Part shown: positions 37,501 to 45,564 of the stretch, one piece after another
Layout: each line of letters starts with the position of its first letter
How positions within the stretch are numbered: the stretch's first letter is position 1
Origin: Eunapius fragilis
Taxonomy: Eukaryota > Porifera > Demospongiae > Spongillida > Spongillidae
Length of the DNA: 64,000 bases
Assembly (NCBI GenBank): GCA_963681505.1
Contig: OY811979.1
Location: 3,824,711-3,888,710 of the forward strand
Direction: 5' to 3'
Position numbers and translations under genes: made by a program
The notes under the pieces: generated by a model
What the model saw: only the letters and a program-made list of their open reading frames with translations
Database searches by the model: none
What the model was told of the DNA's origin: nothing

Positions 37501-40500
37501 TGTACTCGGGAAATGGAATCCTATGCACTGATGAGGAAGGAGGAGCCGACTAGGGTCTCAGCGGTGCAGGCGGAAGAACCAGAGAATGGGTATGATGTTT
37601 GCAATGTTCGGGTGCAACCCGGGGTCGTGCAGTTGCTAGACTCAATCACAAAACGGTTGGAAAAGTTGGAAAACGAAAGAAAGACTGACCAGCTACCCTC
37701 GGGAAAAGGAACAACTAAGAAAGAAGAGCAGGAAAAGAAAGAACTGTTGTGTTATAGGTGTGGAAAGACGGGGCATTTTGCCAGAGGTTGTGCTCTGCGA
37801 AGAAAGAAACAGGGAAACTGACTGCCCTCAGCGCAGAGGACCGGGCATCAGAAAGGTCCAATCGTCTTTTGGTGATACTAATTTTGCTGTTAATCCCTCA
37901 AAATCTTATTTCATCACAGCATCTGTGCATCACGTTCCCCTAACGTTGATGATTGATACTGGAGCTGCAGTCAGCCTTTTGGGAAAGGAACAATGGATGA
38001 GACTTGGTGGCGCAAAGTTTACAATGGAACAATGGAATGGGGGGACGTTGGTAGGTGTGAACGGGAGTCCTGTTGATGTGGAGGGTGTTGTTAGCATGGA
38101 CATATTGGTAGGGGGTCAAAGGCTTGCAGTAGAGTTTGTTGTTGTAAGTACACTAAGTGTCCAGTCTCTATTGGGGCATTGACTTAAAAACATGCCTGTA
38201 TTATTGATGTACCCAATATGGTTATGCAGTGTCATGGCTTAAAGATTCCATTAGAGACTGCAGGATGTGAGGAGGTTGATTTGGTGTGTCAGGCCATGGC
38301 CACTCTGATGGAGAATGTAACTGTTCCAGTTTGGAGCGAAGTTGAAGTTTTAGCAAGCACAAATTCTCTATGTGGTAGCGGAACCTGGTTGGTAGAAGGC
38401 CTGAGAGACAAGAATGTGCCCCAAGTTCTTGTTGCGGGTGCTGTTGTCAACCCCTTACAGGATTGTGAGTTGGGGTGTATACCAGTGCGTATGGTAAATC
38501 CCTCGCCAGTAGCAGCTACTGTTTACAAGGGAATGGTAGTTGCATGGGCTGAGAGGATTGAAGATTGTCACATTGCAGCGACTGTACATGGTCCTGTGGA
38601 CAATAGGGTGGGTGGAATATCGGCACAGAAAAGAGAGATGTTATACAACTGTGTGTGGAGGAGCGTGAGGAATTGTTGACCTTCTTGTTAATGTATGAAG
38701 ATGTTTTAGCCGATAAGGATGAAGAGCTGGGACGTACTGCAGTGGTGCAGCACTTTATTGCCACAGGTGACGCCCCACCCATAAAGCAACCTAGCAGGTC
38801 GATTCCCGTGGCAAGACAACATGAGGTTCGCAAGTTGTTGTACGAAATGCTCCAGAAAGATGTCATTCAACCGTCTGCAAGTCCTTGGGCATCACCTGTT
38901 GTATTCGTTCAGAAGAAAGGTGGCACAATGCGGTTCTGCATTGACTACAGGAAACTAAATTCTGTGACCCGCAAAGACGCATACCCGCTACCACGGATTG
39001 ACGAAACCTTGGAGGCATTAGGGGGCTCGAAATGGTTCTCAACATTGGATTTACTGTCAGGATACTGGCAGGTGGAAGTGAGCGAGCAAGACAGGCCAAA
39101 AACAGCATTTTCAACCAGGGAGGGATTATCCGAGTTCAAGGTAATGCCGTTTGGGTTGTGTAAGTAATGCACCAGCAACTTTTCAGAGGCTGATGGATAT
39201 GGTGCTTGCTGGGGTTAAATGGAGCAGATGTTTAGTGTATATAGATGAAATAGTTGTTATGGGGAAGTCATTTCATGACCATTTGCTTAATTTACGCGTA
39301 GTGATGGATAAGTTGAGGGAGGCGGGACTGAAGATGAAATTGTCAAAGTGTGCATTCTTTCGCAAAGAGGTGTTATATTTAGGTCATAAGATTTCCCGTG
39401 AGGACATTTCAACGGATCCGTCTAAAGTGGATGTTGTAAGCAAATGGTCGACTCCAGCAACAGTGCAGGAATTGCAGAGGTTTCTCGGACTGGCGGGGTA
39501 CTATAAGCGGTATGTTAGAAACTTTGCTGGTATCGCAAAGCCTTTGTATCGCTTGATGGAAAAAGGGAGGGACTTCAAGTGGACGTCAGAATGCACTGAA
39601 GCATTTGGGAAAATGAAAACTCTTCTTGTGTCCACCCCCATACTTATTTTTCCTGATTTTAGCAATGATTTCATTTTAGATACAGATGCAAGCGAGTACG
39701 GGCTGGGAGCAGTGCTTTCACAAGAAGTCAATGGGTGCGAGCAGGTTGTGGCATATGCTAGCCAGGTCCTCAACAAGGCAGAACAGAAGTACTCAGTAAC
39801 AAGGAAAGAACTTTTGGTTGTGGTAACATTTGCGAAACATTTCAGGCCTTACTTGGGCGACGCTTTGTCCTTAGAACAGATCACAGTGCTCTACAATGGT
39901 TATATAGTTTCAAAGAACCAGAAGGGCAAACGGCCAGATGGCTGAAGATGCTACAAGAATTTGATTTTGAGGTGATTCATCACAGGGGCGGGATCATGGG
40001 AATGCCGACGCCCTTTCCAGATCCAACATCCAGCCTAGTCAAGAAGCTTGCATTGCTTCGACATCGGTACTAGATCACTCAGTACAGCAGCTGCAGCAGA
40101 GTGATGAAGCCATTGGGCCGCGATGTATCAGGGGATGAGACCGGATCCTGGTAAGTATAAAGGGGCCTGCAGAGAATTCACAAAACTTGTGGAGCAATGG
40201 AACCAGCTTGTGTTGAAAGATGCCATTATGTAAAGACAGCATGAGGATGCCAATGGATATAGTCATCTCCAACTGATAGTGCCCAAGGTGAGTCAGGATG
40301 ATGTGTTACACAAAGTGCACAATGCACCATCGGGAGGGCACCTAAGTGAAGCCAAGACCTTGAGCAGACTTCAGGAGCGTTTTTATTGGCTAGGGCATGT
40401 TGAAGCCGTGAAAGTGTGGTGCAGGTGTTGCGCTGATTGTGCAGCGAGGAAAAGTCCGGGGCAGAGGAGGCGAGCACCACTGCAAAGTATGCAGGCGGGA

Positions 40501-43395
40501 TACCCCATGCAAATTATAGCAGTCGATATTGTCGGGCCATTTTCACCAGTGCAGAGTGGAAATAACTATGTGCTTGTGGTTTCTGACTATTTCTCTAAAT
40601 GGATGGAAGCATTTGCTATTCCAAATCAGGAAGCTGTGACAGTTGCTGAGAAGTTAGTGGAAGAAGTATTTTGCCGATTTTCTATCCCGGACAAGCTACA
40701 CTCTGATCAGGGCCAACAATTCGAGGGGAAGCTTATGCAAGAAGTTTGCAAATTGCTGCACATTGACAAGATGCGGACAACGGCCTATCATCCCCAATCT
40801 GATGGTTTGGTAGAATGTCTAAATCAGGCACTTCTGAGTATGTTAGCTGCAACTGTGCATGAGCACCCTGGAGATTGGGATAAAAAGTTACGGCTAGTGT
40901 GTATGGCTTATAATACTTCTGTCCACCAATCCACAGGTTTTTCACCATTTTTTCTATTGTTTGGCCGTCAAGCGAGGTTACCTGTCGATCTTGCTTATGG
41001 GGCTGCCCCTATGGAAGAGATGACAACACAGGAGTATATCAGAAACCTGCAGCAAACGTTGGAGGAAGCTTATTCGACAGTTAGGAATCACACGGGGGCT
41101 GCTCTGGAGCGACAGAAGGAGTTGTATAACAGGAAAGTTCATGGGGATGAATATCAGGTGGGCGATTTAGTTTGGCTGCATAACCCTGTTATCCCTAAAG
41201 GAGCGAAGAGGAAATTACACTGTCCATGGACTGGGCCCTATAGAGTTGTGAAGAAGCTGTCCACATTGGTCTATAGAATTCAAGACACAAACAGGCGCAA
41301 GCGGTTGGTAGTCCATTTTGATCGCTTGAAACCCTGCCCCTCTATGCAAGCACCAAGACCTGGGAAGGACCACTCACCACAGGAAGTAGAAAATCAGTTG
41401 CCTCTGATGCAGGAGCATTGCCATGTGGGTACAGATTGAGGATTGTGGACGACGATGAGGAAATTCTGGAGATACAGCCAACGGATAGGGGACAAATGAG
41501 AATGCCAAGACAGCAGGAGCTACCTGAACTGCAGACTCATGAGGATTGGCATGAAGCCCTAGAGCGTGACATCCAGAATGAAGAACAGGAAGTCCCATCA
41601 CAAGAAGAGGTGGCCATGCAACATGATGAACTTCCTCAACAGGAGGTGCCATCACAAGAAGAGGTGGTGCAAAATCAAAATCGGTACCTTAGGCGTAATC
41701 GTCGTGCACCGGTTTATTATGGAGCTGTGCCGTACTCTTAAAATGTTGGAGTCCAACCTTTCAGAAGAGGGAGCAGTGTAACAGGAGGCTCCAATAATCT
41801 TGGTTGTCGCTACTAATGCGCTTGCGCAAGATATGCATGTACATCTCGAACCTTCTAGGAATTGACTATTTAAGAATGCCTGCTGTACTATTGTGTCTTT
41901 TGTCTTTCCTGTGATTATACATTTTTTTGCGCTAACCAAGGTAGTTACATTGCAAACACAAATGTGGGTGTGGTCATCAATGTGGGGTGTATTTGCGTAC
42001 CGGAAGTTGTGGGGTTAGGAGGAGGAGAGGAAATGATTGATTTGTTCACAGAAGGAAGACTAATCTCACATAGGCTGGGATGCAGTACGTTGAATTCATT
42101 CAGACCACCTATGGAAAGATTGAATGTGGTGTAATGAGGATGCAGGAATGGGTGAGATGGTGAATGTGGTTTAGTGAGGGTGTATTGGAAGAACAAATGA
42201 GTACACTTATATTAATATTTGTGGAAATATAGGCCACACACACACACTTATGCACACTGTACATGATGCACTACACATTACATATGTCAACAACTTTAAA
42301 TGAAACTAAAAGTTATCAATTGTTTTTGTACATAGTGTCCATGAAAGTAAAACATCACTATGTGCAAAACAAATAGTAATGTGGAAATTTCATTTCAGTT
42401 AAACCAACAGCCGAACAACAAACACTGCCTACGCAAGCACACACACGTGAGATCGTCATTTAATTCATGGGCAAGCATATATGGGAAGTAAACACAAGTG
42501 TATCTCATTCATGTACACATGTTACCTTCAAATGTCCAATCATTTTTGTATGCTTTCAAGGCTCCTACACCCTAACACTGTAAGACAGTAGACCATCCTC
42601 TAGGCCATAACCCGACAGAACCCTACACCTTCCTCGGCTACACAGTGCCTCCCCCTCACCTCAAAGTTGAGCAATCTATACCACATTTCAAAAAGTAATG
42701 CCAACTCCAATGTACCCTAGAGCTCTCTACCTACCATCCTCCCTCATCAAACCCCATCTTCCTCATGAAACCACACTTCCCTCATCAAACCACACCTCCC
42801 TCATCAAACCGCAGCTCCCTCATCAAATCACACCTCCCTCATCAAACCCCACCATCCTCATCAAATCACACCTCCCTCATCAAATCCCACCTTCCTCATC
42901 AAACCCCACCTTCCTCATCAAATCACACCTCCCTCATCAAACCCCAGCTCCCACATCAAACCACACCTCCCTCATCAAACCACACTTTCCTCTTTCTGCT
43001 GCTACCACTATACCTCGAAGCAGATAGGGAGACTTCCCAAACACGACCAGTGCCCTGATGACCAGCAGAACAGTGTGCGATGCACCGAGGTCTTTGACAT
43101 CAGAGGTGCAGTCATCATAAACTACTGTGGCACCACCCGAGCTTGACCAAAACTTTGTCTTCCCATCCTCTGTGGTGAGCAGATTGGGCAGGCTGATCTT
43201 ACCAGCGAGGAATCGCCTCTTGATCATTCCGGTCATGTTGACGTTGATCGCTCCACTGATGTGGCACGAGTTGTAGGAAAGAACGGGCCTGCAGTCCAAG
43301 ATGAAGTACTGTTGGTCGGCATGGAGGTCCCTGGCTAGCTCACTGGGGTTAATGACCTGGACTAGTTCGGATACTGACTGGTATTCACAGGCCAT
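28159..43395 (-). CDS. DUSP10/MKP5-like dual-specificity MAP-kinase phosphatase (5 exons)
   Basis: Joined exons 43395-43014, 42108-42001, 31520-31423, 31026-30870 and 28838-28159 give 1425 nt, 474 residues plus stop, with GT-AG borders and matching phases throughout (1,1,0,1). Residues about 15-135 form a rhodanese/CH2 domain ([19 protein letters not shown]) with a basic patch [10 protein letters not shown] where MKPs bind MAP kinases. Residues about 175-315 are the phosphatase domain: general acid in VMDTG (D231), catalytic loop HCMAGISRS (C262, R268), and [10 protein letters not shown] as in DUSP10. A Ser/Pro-rich tail of about 155 residues follows. The family dephosphorylates both Thr and Tyr of p38/JNK-type kinases. 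The start is the first ATG of the rhodanese exon; an upstream 5' exon cannot be excluded. DUSP8/16 is the alternative subfamily. Nothing is broken in it. Confidence 0.88.
29100..29395 (+). mobile_element. Gypsy 5' end fragment: LTR end, primer-binding site, Gag start
   Basis: A likely LTR end (…gctcgtcaca at 29247) is followed by tggtgaccctgatgt (29249-29263). That closely resembles a primer-binding site complementary to the 3' end of tRNA-Trp. An ATG at 29282 opens a 37-residue Gln/Ser-rich frame ([14 protein letters not shown]) ending at 29395, exactly where the inverted RT fragment begins. The LTR start was not found. Confidence 0.5.
29399..30088 (-). pseudogene. Ty3/gypsy reverse transcriptase fragment, inverted and frameshifted
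   Basis: Minus-strand frame of about 229 residues. Its C-terminal part carries [17 protein letters not shown], then [20 protein letters not shown] and [10 protein letters not shown]: the RT segment between the palm and the YxDD motif. Just after it, frame slippage destroys the catalytic box (MWMTF where (Y)xDD-(V/L) is expected). The N-terminal part ([18 protein letters not shown]) is the RT connection to protease. Intervening parts are frameshifted. It lies in intron 4 of the DUSP gene. Confidence 0.75.
30060..30260 (+). mobile_element. Gypsy 3' end fragment (Pol tail and LTR start)
   Basis: On the plus strand, …[11 protein letters not shown] followed by tgttgcaagcatgatgc resembles the Pol tail, polypurine tract and LTR start seen at 25140-25175. 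Together with 29100-29395 it suggests an element oriented + whose middle has been inverted or replaced. Tentative. Confidence 0.4.
30270..30862. repeat. 19-bp minisatellite (imperfect)
   Basis: About 30 copies of ttatacacaccacagtgct with frequent 1-4 bp length variants. All three plus-strand frames stay open, giving His/Thr/Tyr-rich artefact frames. It ends 8 bp before the DUSP exon-4 donor. Confidence 0.93.
30870..31026 (-). CDS. DUSP exon 4: DSP core with general acid
   Basis: 157 nt, acceptor CTAACAG/GTGTTTG and donor TTTTATTG/GTTAGT. Encodes [12 protein letters not shown] through [16 protein letters not shown] to FFSEAFNFI, including the conserved Asp of the V.D loop. Confidence 0.85.
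31423..31520 (-). CDS. DUSP exon 3: start of phosphatase domain
   Basis: 98 nt between acceptor ATTGGGCAG/AGATG and donor AAAGAA/GTATGT. Encodes [17 protein letters not shown], which corresponds to the L.YL.LG.E.DA start of the DSP domain, with Val at the position usually occupied by Tyr. A (CA)n tract lies just upstream in the intron. Confidence 0.85.
31529..31600. repeat. (CA)n microsatellite
   Basis: About 70 bp of CA repeats, next to DUSP exon 3 in the upstream intron. A shorter CA tract lies at about 31288-31306. Confidence 0.95.
31601..32699. other. Intronic stretch, no gene recognised
   Basis: Part of DUSP intron 2. Contains a G-run at 31694-31703 and two related boxes around catccagtgggga (32028 and 32287). 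No exon or domain was seen. Confidence 0.45.
32700..32900. repeat. Degenerate minisatellite (ggctccactaggggagagatc)
   Basis: Four to five imperfect copies of a roughly 40-50 bp unit built around aggctccactagg followed by ggagagatccc. Unit lengths vary. Confidence 0.75.
32955..33078. repeat. 36-bp-type minisatellite
   Basis: Four copies of cccccttaggtgagacagta followed by gccatcttc, with variation in the C-run. Confidence 0.85.
33230..33429 (+). pseudogene. Gypsy A Gag fragment
   Basis: 65 residues ([15 protein letters not shown], then [16 protein letters not shown]) matching the alpha-helical Gag capsid region of Ty3/gypsy elements. It ends abruptly at the junction with the inverted LTR piece; the zinc knuckle and protease are missing. 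Confidence 0.65.
33427..33545 (-). repeat. Inverted fragment of the gypsy A 3' end
   Basis: Read on the minus strand this segment matches 36237-36385: attattgacggacttgttcc, the gagaggggaatagtgtagcg junction of tract and LTR, and tgtatctactcttgct. It lacks about 45 bp found in the 3' LTR. It joins Gag to RT and replaces about 1-1.5 kb of internal sequence. Confidence 0.85.
33560..36243 (+). pseudogene. Gypsy A Pol: RT, RNase H, integrase
   Basis: RT remains start at 33560 and are clear in [19 protein letters not shown], with the catalytic box reading YLND in place of YxDD. A frame change near 33890 leads into a 382-codon frame (33881-35029) holding the RT thumb, RNase H ([16 protein letters not shown]) and the start of the integrase zinc domain ([18 protein letters not shown]). 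A TAG follows SCE at 35027. The integrase core continues (AMDILRP, HTDQG), then a deletion near 35310-35380 removes the Glu region. The GPY/F-like module ([10 protein letters not shown]) and a Glu/Pro-rich tail end at 36243. Non-functional. Confidence 0.85.
36278..36420 (+). repeat. Gypsy A 3' LTR
   Basis: 143 bp from tgtagcgaatataacat to ccagtgttaca, bounded by TG and CA and preceded by a purine-rich tract. The 3' boundary is inferred from the CA, since no full 5' copy is present. Confidence 0.65.
36421..36779. other. Spacer between gypsy A and B with short repeats
   Basis: No gene. Three copies of aggtatgaccctaacatg-like sequence at 36673-36745. Confidence 0.5.
36780..36954 (+). repeat. 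Gypsy B 5' LTR
   Basis: 175 bp, TGTAACAGGAGGCTCC to GATCGTTACA. It contains a TATA-like ctatttaag about 90 bp in. The sequence after it (agtggcatagtcggcagg) is where the primer-binding site should be. It also fits the pol III A-box consensus TGGCNNAGTNGG. Confidence 0.9.
36973..37821 (+). CDS. Gypsy B Gag (capsid and zinc knuckle)
   Basis: 282 residues from ATG 36973 ([16 protein letters not shown]). The middle ([18 protein letters not shown], then [18 protein letters not shown]) is the Gag capsid region of Ty3/gypsy elements. Near the C-terminus is one zinc knuckle [14 protein letters not shown], followed by a basic tail and stop. The capsid would package element RNA. This frame is intact, unlike Pol. 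The open frame extends upstream into the LTR, but the first ATG after the leader is preferred. Confidence 0.85.
   Translation: MVERQPESSGGPETAHPTRATRSVVTPNAYTGDSSWTNWVDHFEAVAKMNGWDDSIKLNWLPVRLTGKAQTAWKRLSDEAKGDFQAAMDALRNRFESSSKRERYAAEFRLRKWKKGEQWGDFADQLRCLADKAFPTLSEDAKEVLTLDRFLGDLSDANIAIAVRQQRPETLEEAVSCTREMESYALMRKEEPTRVSAVQAEEPENGYDVCNVRVQPGVVQLLDSITKRLEKLENERKTDQLPSGKGTTKKEEQEKKELLCYRCGKTGHFARGCALRRKKQGN
37850..38182 (+). pseudogene. Gypsy B aspartic protease
   Basis: Open frame containing [18 protein letters not shown], the DTGA active site of retroelement proteases, and ending SVQSLLGH at a stop produced by a frameshift (expected LLG.D.L). It overlaps the end of Gag in another frame, consistent with frameshift expression in the live element. 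Confidence 0.75.
38218..40070 (+). pseudogene. Gypsy B reverse transcriptase and RNase H
   Basis: Three overlapping frames (38218-38679, 38655-39167, 39151-39945). RT shows [39 protein letters not shown] and [18 protein letters not shown]. After a frameshift at about 39160 it shows [14 protein letters not shown] and the catalytic YIDE at 39237-39248 (expected Y(I/V)DD). RNase H has [18 protein letters not shown] further frameshift near 39870 shifts the end of RNase H ([10 protein letters not shown] expected there) into another frame. Not functional. Confidence 0.85.
40279..41439 (+). CDS. Gypsy B integrase (intact reading frame)
   Basis: 386 codons without interruption. HH-CC zinc domain ([20 protein letters not shown]), then the catalytic core with Asp in [10 protein letters not shown], Asp in LHSDQG and Glu in DGLVECLNQ, then a GPY/F-type module ([12 protein letters not shown]). 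The integrase would insert element DNA into chromosomes. The core triad is present even though the upstream RT is mutated. A Glu/Gln-rich tail continues in an overlapping frame to 41741. Confidence 0.85.
   Translation: MPKVSQDDVLHKVHNAPSGGHLSEAKTLSRLQERFYWLGHVEAVKVWCRCCADCAARKSPGQRRRAPLQSMQAGYPMQIIAVDIVGPFSPVQSGNNYVLVVSDYFSKWMEAFAIPNQEAVTVAEKLVEEVFCRFSIPDKLHSDQGQQFEGKLMQEVCKLLHIDKMRTTAYHPQSDGLVECLNQALLSMLAATVHEHPGDWDKKLRLVCMAYNTSVHQSTGFSPFFLLFGRQARLPVDLAYGAAPMEEMTTQEYIRNLQQTLEEAYSTVRNHTGAALERQKELYNRKVHGDEYQVGDLVWLHNPVIPKGAKRKLHCPWTGPYRVVKKLSTLVYRIQDTNRRKRLVVHFDRLKPCPSMQAPRPGKDHSPQEVENQLPLMQEHCHVGTD
41418..41741 (+). pseudogene. Gypsy B Pol C-terminal tail
   Basis: Frame shifted relative to the integrase. 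Contains two in-frame copies of a [10 protein letters not shown]-like repeat and ends [20 protein letters not shown], the basic-aromatic ending common to this group of gypsy Pol proteins. The polypurine tract (agaagagggagcag) and the LTR follow directly. Confidence 0.7.
41777..41949 (+). repeat. Gypsy B 3' LTR
   Basis: 173 bp, matches 36780-36954 with few substitutions and a 2-4 bp indel near the aagtg/aagaa position. Begins directly after the purine tract. Confidence 0.9.
42001..42108 (-). CDS. DUSP exon 2: end of rhodanese domain and linker
   Basis: 108 nt, acceptor CCATAG/GTGG and donor TTCCG/GTACGC, phase 1 at both ends. Joined to exon 1 it reads [18 protein letters not shown], the expected GG..F......LC ending of the rhodanese domain, followed by a Ser/Pro linker. 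It lies only 52 bp from the LTR of gypsy B, which sits in the next intron. Confidence 0.82.
42109..42735. other. DUSP intron 1, unique part
   Basis: No gene recognised. Short CA tract at about 42235-42247. Confidence 0.5.
42740..42990. repeat. 19-bp minisatellite in DUSP intron 1
   Basis: About 13 copies of ccctcatcaaaccacacct, ending close to the exon-1 donor. Plus-strand Pro/Ser/His-rich frames are artefacts. Confidence 0.92.
43014..43395 (-). CDS. DUSP exon 1: rhodanese domain
   Basis: 382 nt from the ATG (MACEYQSV) to the donor CTTCGAG/GTATAG. Encodes 127 residues covering nearly the whole rhodanese domain. The loop after VVYDD lacks the rhodanese/Cdc25 catalytic cysteine signature, as in MKPs, so it is a docking and not a catalytic domain. 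Confidence 0.88.
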
Positions 43396-43874
43396 GGGTA
43401 TATCAGTTAACACGCTGAGATAAACCTACGTTGCAAAGAGGAGATAACCATAACTCACCCCCGCAGACAAAACACATACATTTGCCACAACACACACACA
43501 AACACATGCACACACAAACATGAACACACGCACGCATACATACACATGCACATACACACACAAACACACACACGCACACACACAGGTAAGTAGTACAATT
43601 TTCAGAGCGCCGTTGGCAAAAATGGCGTGGGCCCATATGCACTGCTAAAGTGAGCATGCAAGCTAAGGTTCCGTGGGTCTTAAGCTACTGGCATTTGATA
43701 AGTTTCAATGCAGGCCTGATGTTTTATACTCACCCGTTTTGAAGATACATGAAAATAGGCCTATTACCATATATGGTGGTAGAGTCTATTCATAGCCATA
43801 ACAGAACAATTAAAGCAATGACATACCATTGGCTCTTCTGTATATTTCCACGCTAATGCCCTCTAAACATAATG
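43396..43874. other. Upstream flank of the DUSP coding region
   Basis: Immediately 5' of the DUSP ATG on the minus strand. Imperfect CA-rich tract at 43475-43585. No promoter element could be identified with confidence. Confidence 0.5.
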
Positions 43875-44166
43875 GATACTGTCATGGAGCAAAGGTGACC
43901 AGGAAGTGAAGGGAGAGTATACAGAGCATGACCCGATGAATAGGTGCCAGGAGGTTGAGTCTAAGGTGGGCAGAAGGATGTAAGGGGTGCCATACAGTGA
44001 AAGGGTGACAGTGAACCCTGTATCTGGGTCACCTGTGAATAGCACCAGAATATATAAAAGGAGAAAAAAGTGTTGTAAAAGCAGAGAGTGAATAAGCAGT
44101 GAAGAAGGCTTTAGCTTGCGTCGATTACATGCGATGCGCGTGCATGTAATCGTGCATGTAATAATC

Positions 44167-45039
44167 TTCTCCATATGGACTGTTCCAATATAAAGTGATG
44201 TCTTTCGGATTGCAAGGAGCCCCAGCAACATTCCAGAGAATGATGGACGAATTGTTGAGAGGAACTGAGGGCTACTCAGCGGCTTACCTGGACGATATAA
44301 TGATTTACAACGATAATTGGAAGCATCACATGAAGCATTTTAAGGATGTGTTCCGGATATTGAAAAAAGCAGCATTAACAGTGAAGTTGGTTAAGTGCCA
44401 GTTCGGGATGGTCCAATGCGTATATCTTGGACATTTGGTGGGAAATGGAATTGTGAGGCCAGAAAACTCCAAACTGGAGGCTCTCAAGGACTTTTCGATT
44501 CCAAGGACAAAGACGGCGGTGACGGAGTTTCTAGGCTTGGCGGGCTATTACAGGAGATTTATCCCGAATTTTGCGAAGACAGCAGCGCCTTTGTCGGATC
44601 TCACTAGGATAATAGCCAAAAAGAGGTCCAGTGGAATAGTGAGTGTGGAAGGGTATTTGAGAAGTTGAAGTCGTTGCTGTGCGGGGAGCCGGTATTGAAG
44701 TGCCCAGATTTTGAGAAAGCCTTTGTGTTGCAGACGGATGCTTCGGATCGAGGAGTGGGAGCTGTCTTGAGTCAAATGTATGCGGGGGATCATGCAGTGG
44801 CGTATTTCAGCCGGAAGCTGTTGCCAAGAGAAGAGAAATACTCAGTTGTGGAAAAGGAGTGTTCAGGGTGTACCTGCTAGGAAGACCCTTTACTATCCAG
44901 ACGGACCACAGGTCTGGAGTGGCTTGATCGACTAAAGGATACCAATAGTAGACTGATGTGATGGAGTCTTGCACTGCAGCCATTCCAGTTCACTGTGCAA
45001 TATCGAAAAGGAAAGGCTAACGCCAATGCGGATGCTTTG
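44167..45039 (+). pseudogene. Gypsy C RT and RNase H fragment
   Basis: Starts SPYGLFQYKVMSFGLQ, then APATFQRMMDELLRG and the intact catalytic box AYLDDIMIY. The RT connection ([18 protein letters not shown]) and RNase H (LQTDASDRGVGAVLSQ, SRKLLPREEKYSVVEKE) follow, with frameshifts near 44615 and 44860. It ends KANANADALSRAG at the repeat. The catalytic Asp pair of RT survives. Confidence 0.82.
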
Positions 45040-45040
45040 T

Positions 45041-45265
45041 CCAGAGCTGGAGCGACAGGTGTCTCGCTGGAGAAGGGTGGTGGAGTGTCATGGAACAAAA
45101 GTGACCAGGGAGAGTCCAGAGCTGGAACGACAGGTGTCTCGCTGGAGAAGGGTGGTGGAGTGTCATGGAACAAAGGTGACCAGGGAGAGTCCAGAGCTGG
45201 AGCGACAGGTGTCTCGCTGGAGGATGGTGGCGGAGTGTCATGGAACAAAGGTGACCAGGGAGAGT
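45041..45265 (+). repeat. Three 75-bp tandem repeats spanning Pol tail, purine tract and LTR start
   Basis: Units begin at 45041, 45116 and 45191. Each holds ccagagctggagcgacaggt, a purine-rich ctggagaagggtggtggag and then tgtcatggaacaaa, which is the first part of the LTR. The unit length is a multiple of three, so the 25-residue peptide repeat stays in frame. Confidence 0.93.
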
Positions 45266-45564
45266 CGACAGAGCATGACCCGATGAATAGGTGCCAGGAG
45301 GTTGAGTCTAAGGTGGGCGGAAGGATTCAGGGGTGCCATACAGTGAAAGGGTGACAGTGAAACATTTATCTAGGTCACCTGTGAATAGCACCAGAATATA
45401 TCAAAGGAGAGAAAAGTGTTGTAAAAGCAGAGAGTGAAAGGCTTTAGCTTGCGTAGATTGCATGCGATGTGCATGCATGTATTCTTAAAGATAAAGATTT
45501 GCTGTTAATCATATCATTGGGGTGTGCGAGCTAAGCGGTGGCGAAGCGGGTCCATAACAGATAC

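Larger units (their letters stand above)
36780..41949 (+). mobile_element. Ty3/gypsy element B (complete length, two LTRs)
   Basis: A 5.17-kb plus-strand element in DUSP intron 2, opposite in orientation to the gene. LTRs 36780-36954 and 41777-41949 are about 95% identical. The order Gag, protease, RT, RNase H, integrase, C-terminal tail is complete, but Pol has at least three frameshifts and RT has YIDE in place of YxDD. No clean target duplication: flanks read agtgc and ttgca. An old but structurally full-length copy. Confidence 0.92.
43880..45559 (+). mobile_element. Ty3/gypsy element C (internally deleted, 5-bp target duplication)
   Basis: Flanked by GATAC at 43875-43879 and 45560-45564. 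The 5' LTR (from tgtcatggagcaaagg) loses similarity to the 3' LTR near 44140 and is followed within about 25 bp by RT sequence. The rest of the LTR, the leader, Gag and protease are deleted. RT and RNase H follow, then a triplicated 75-bp Pol-tail/LTR-start segment and the 3' LTR (45236-45559). The integrase region is absent. Confidence 0.88.

Noticed and set aside
36775-41954. Target-site duplication for gypsy B
   Set aside because: Flanking bases agtgc and ttgca do not match; only TGC is shared and out of register.
42740-42990. Regular short repeats as a CRISPR array
   Set aside because: There are no unique spacers; it is a head-to-tail 19-bp minisatellite, and the same applies to the other arrays in this eukaryotic window.
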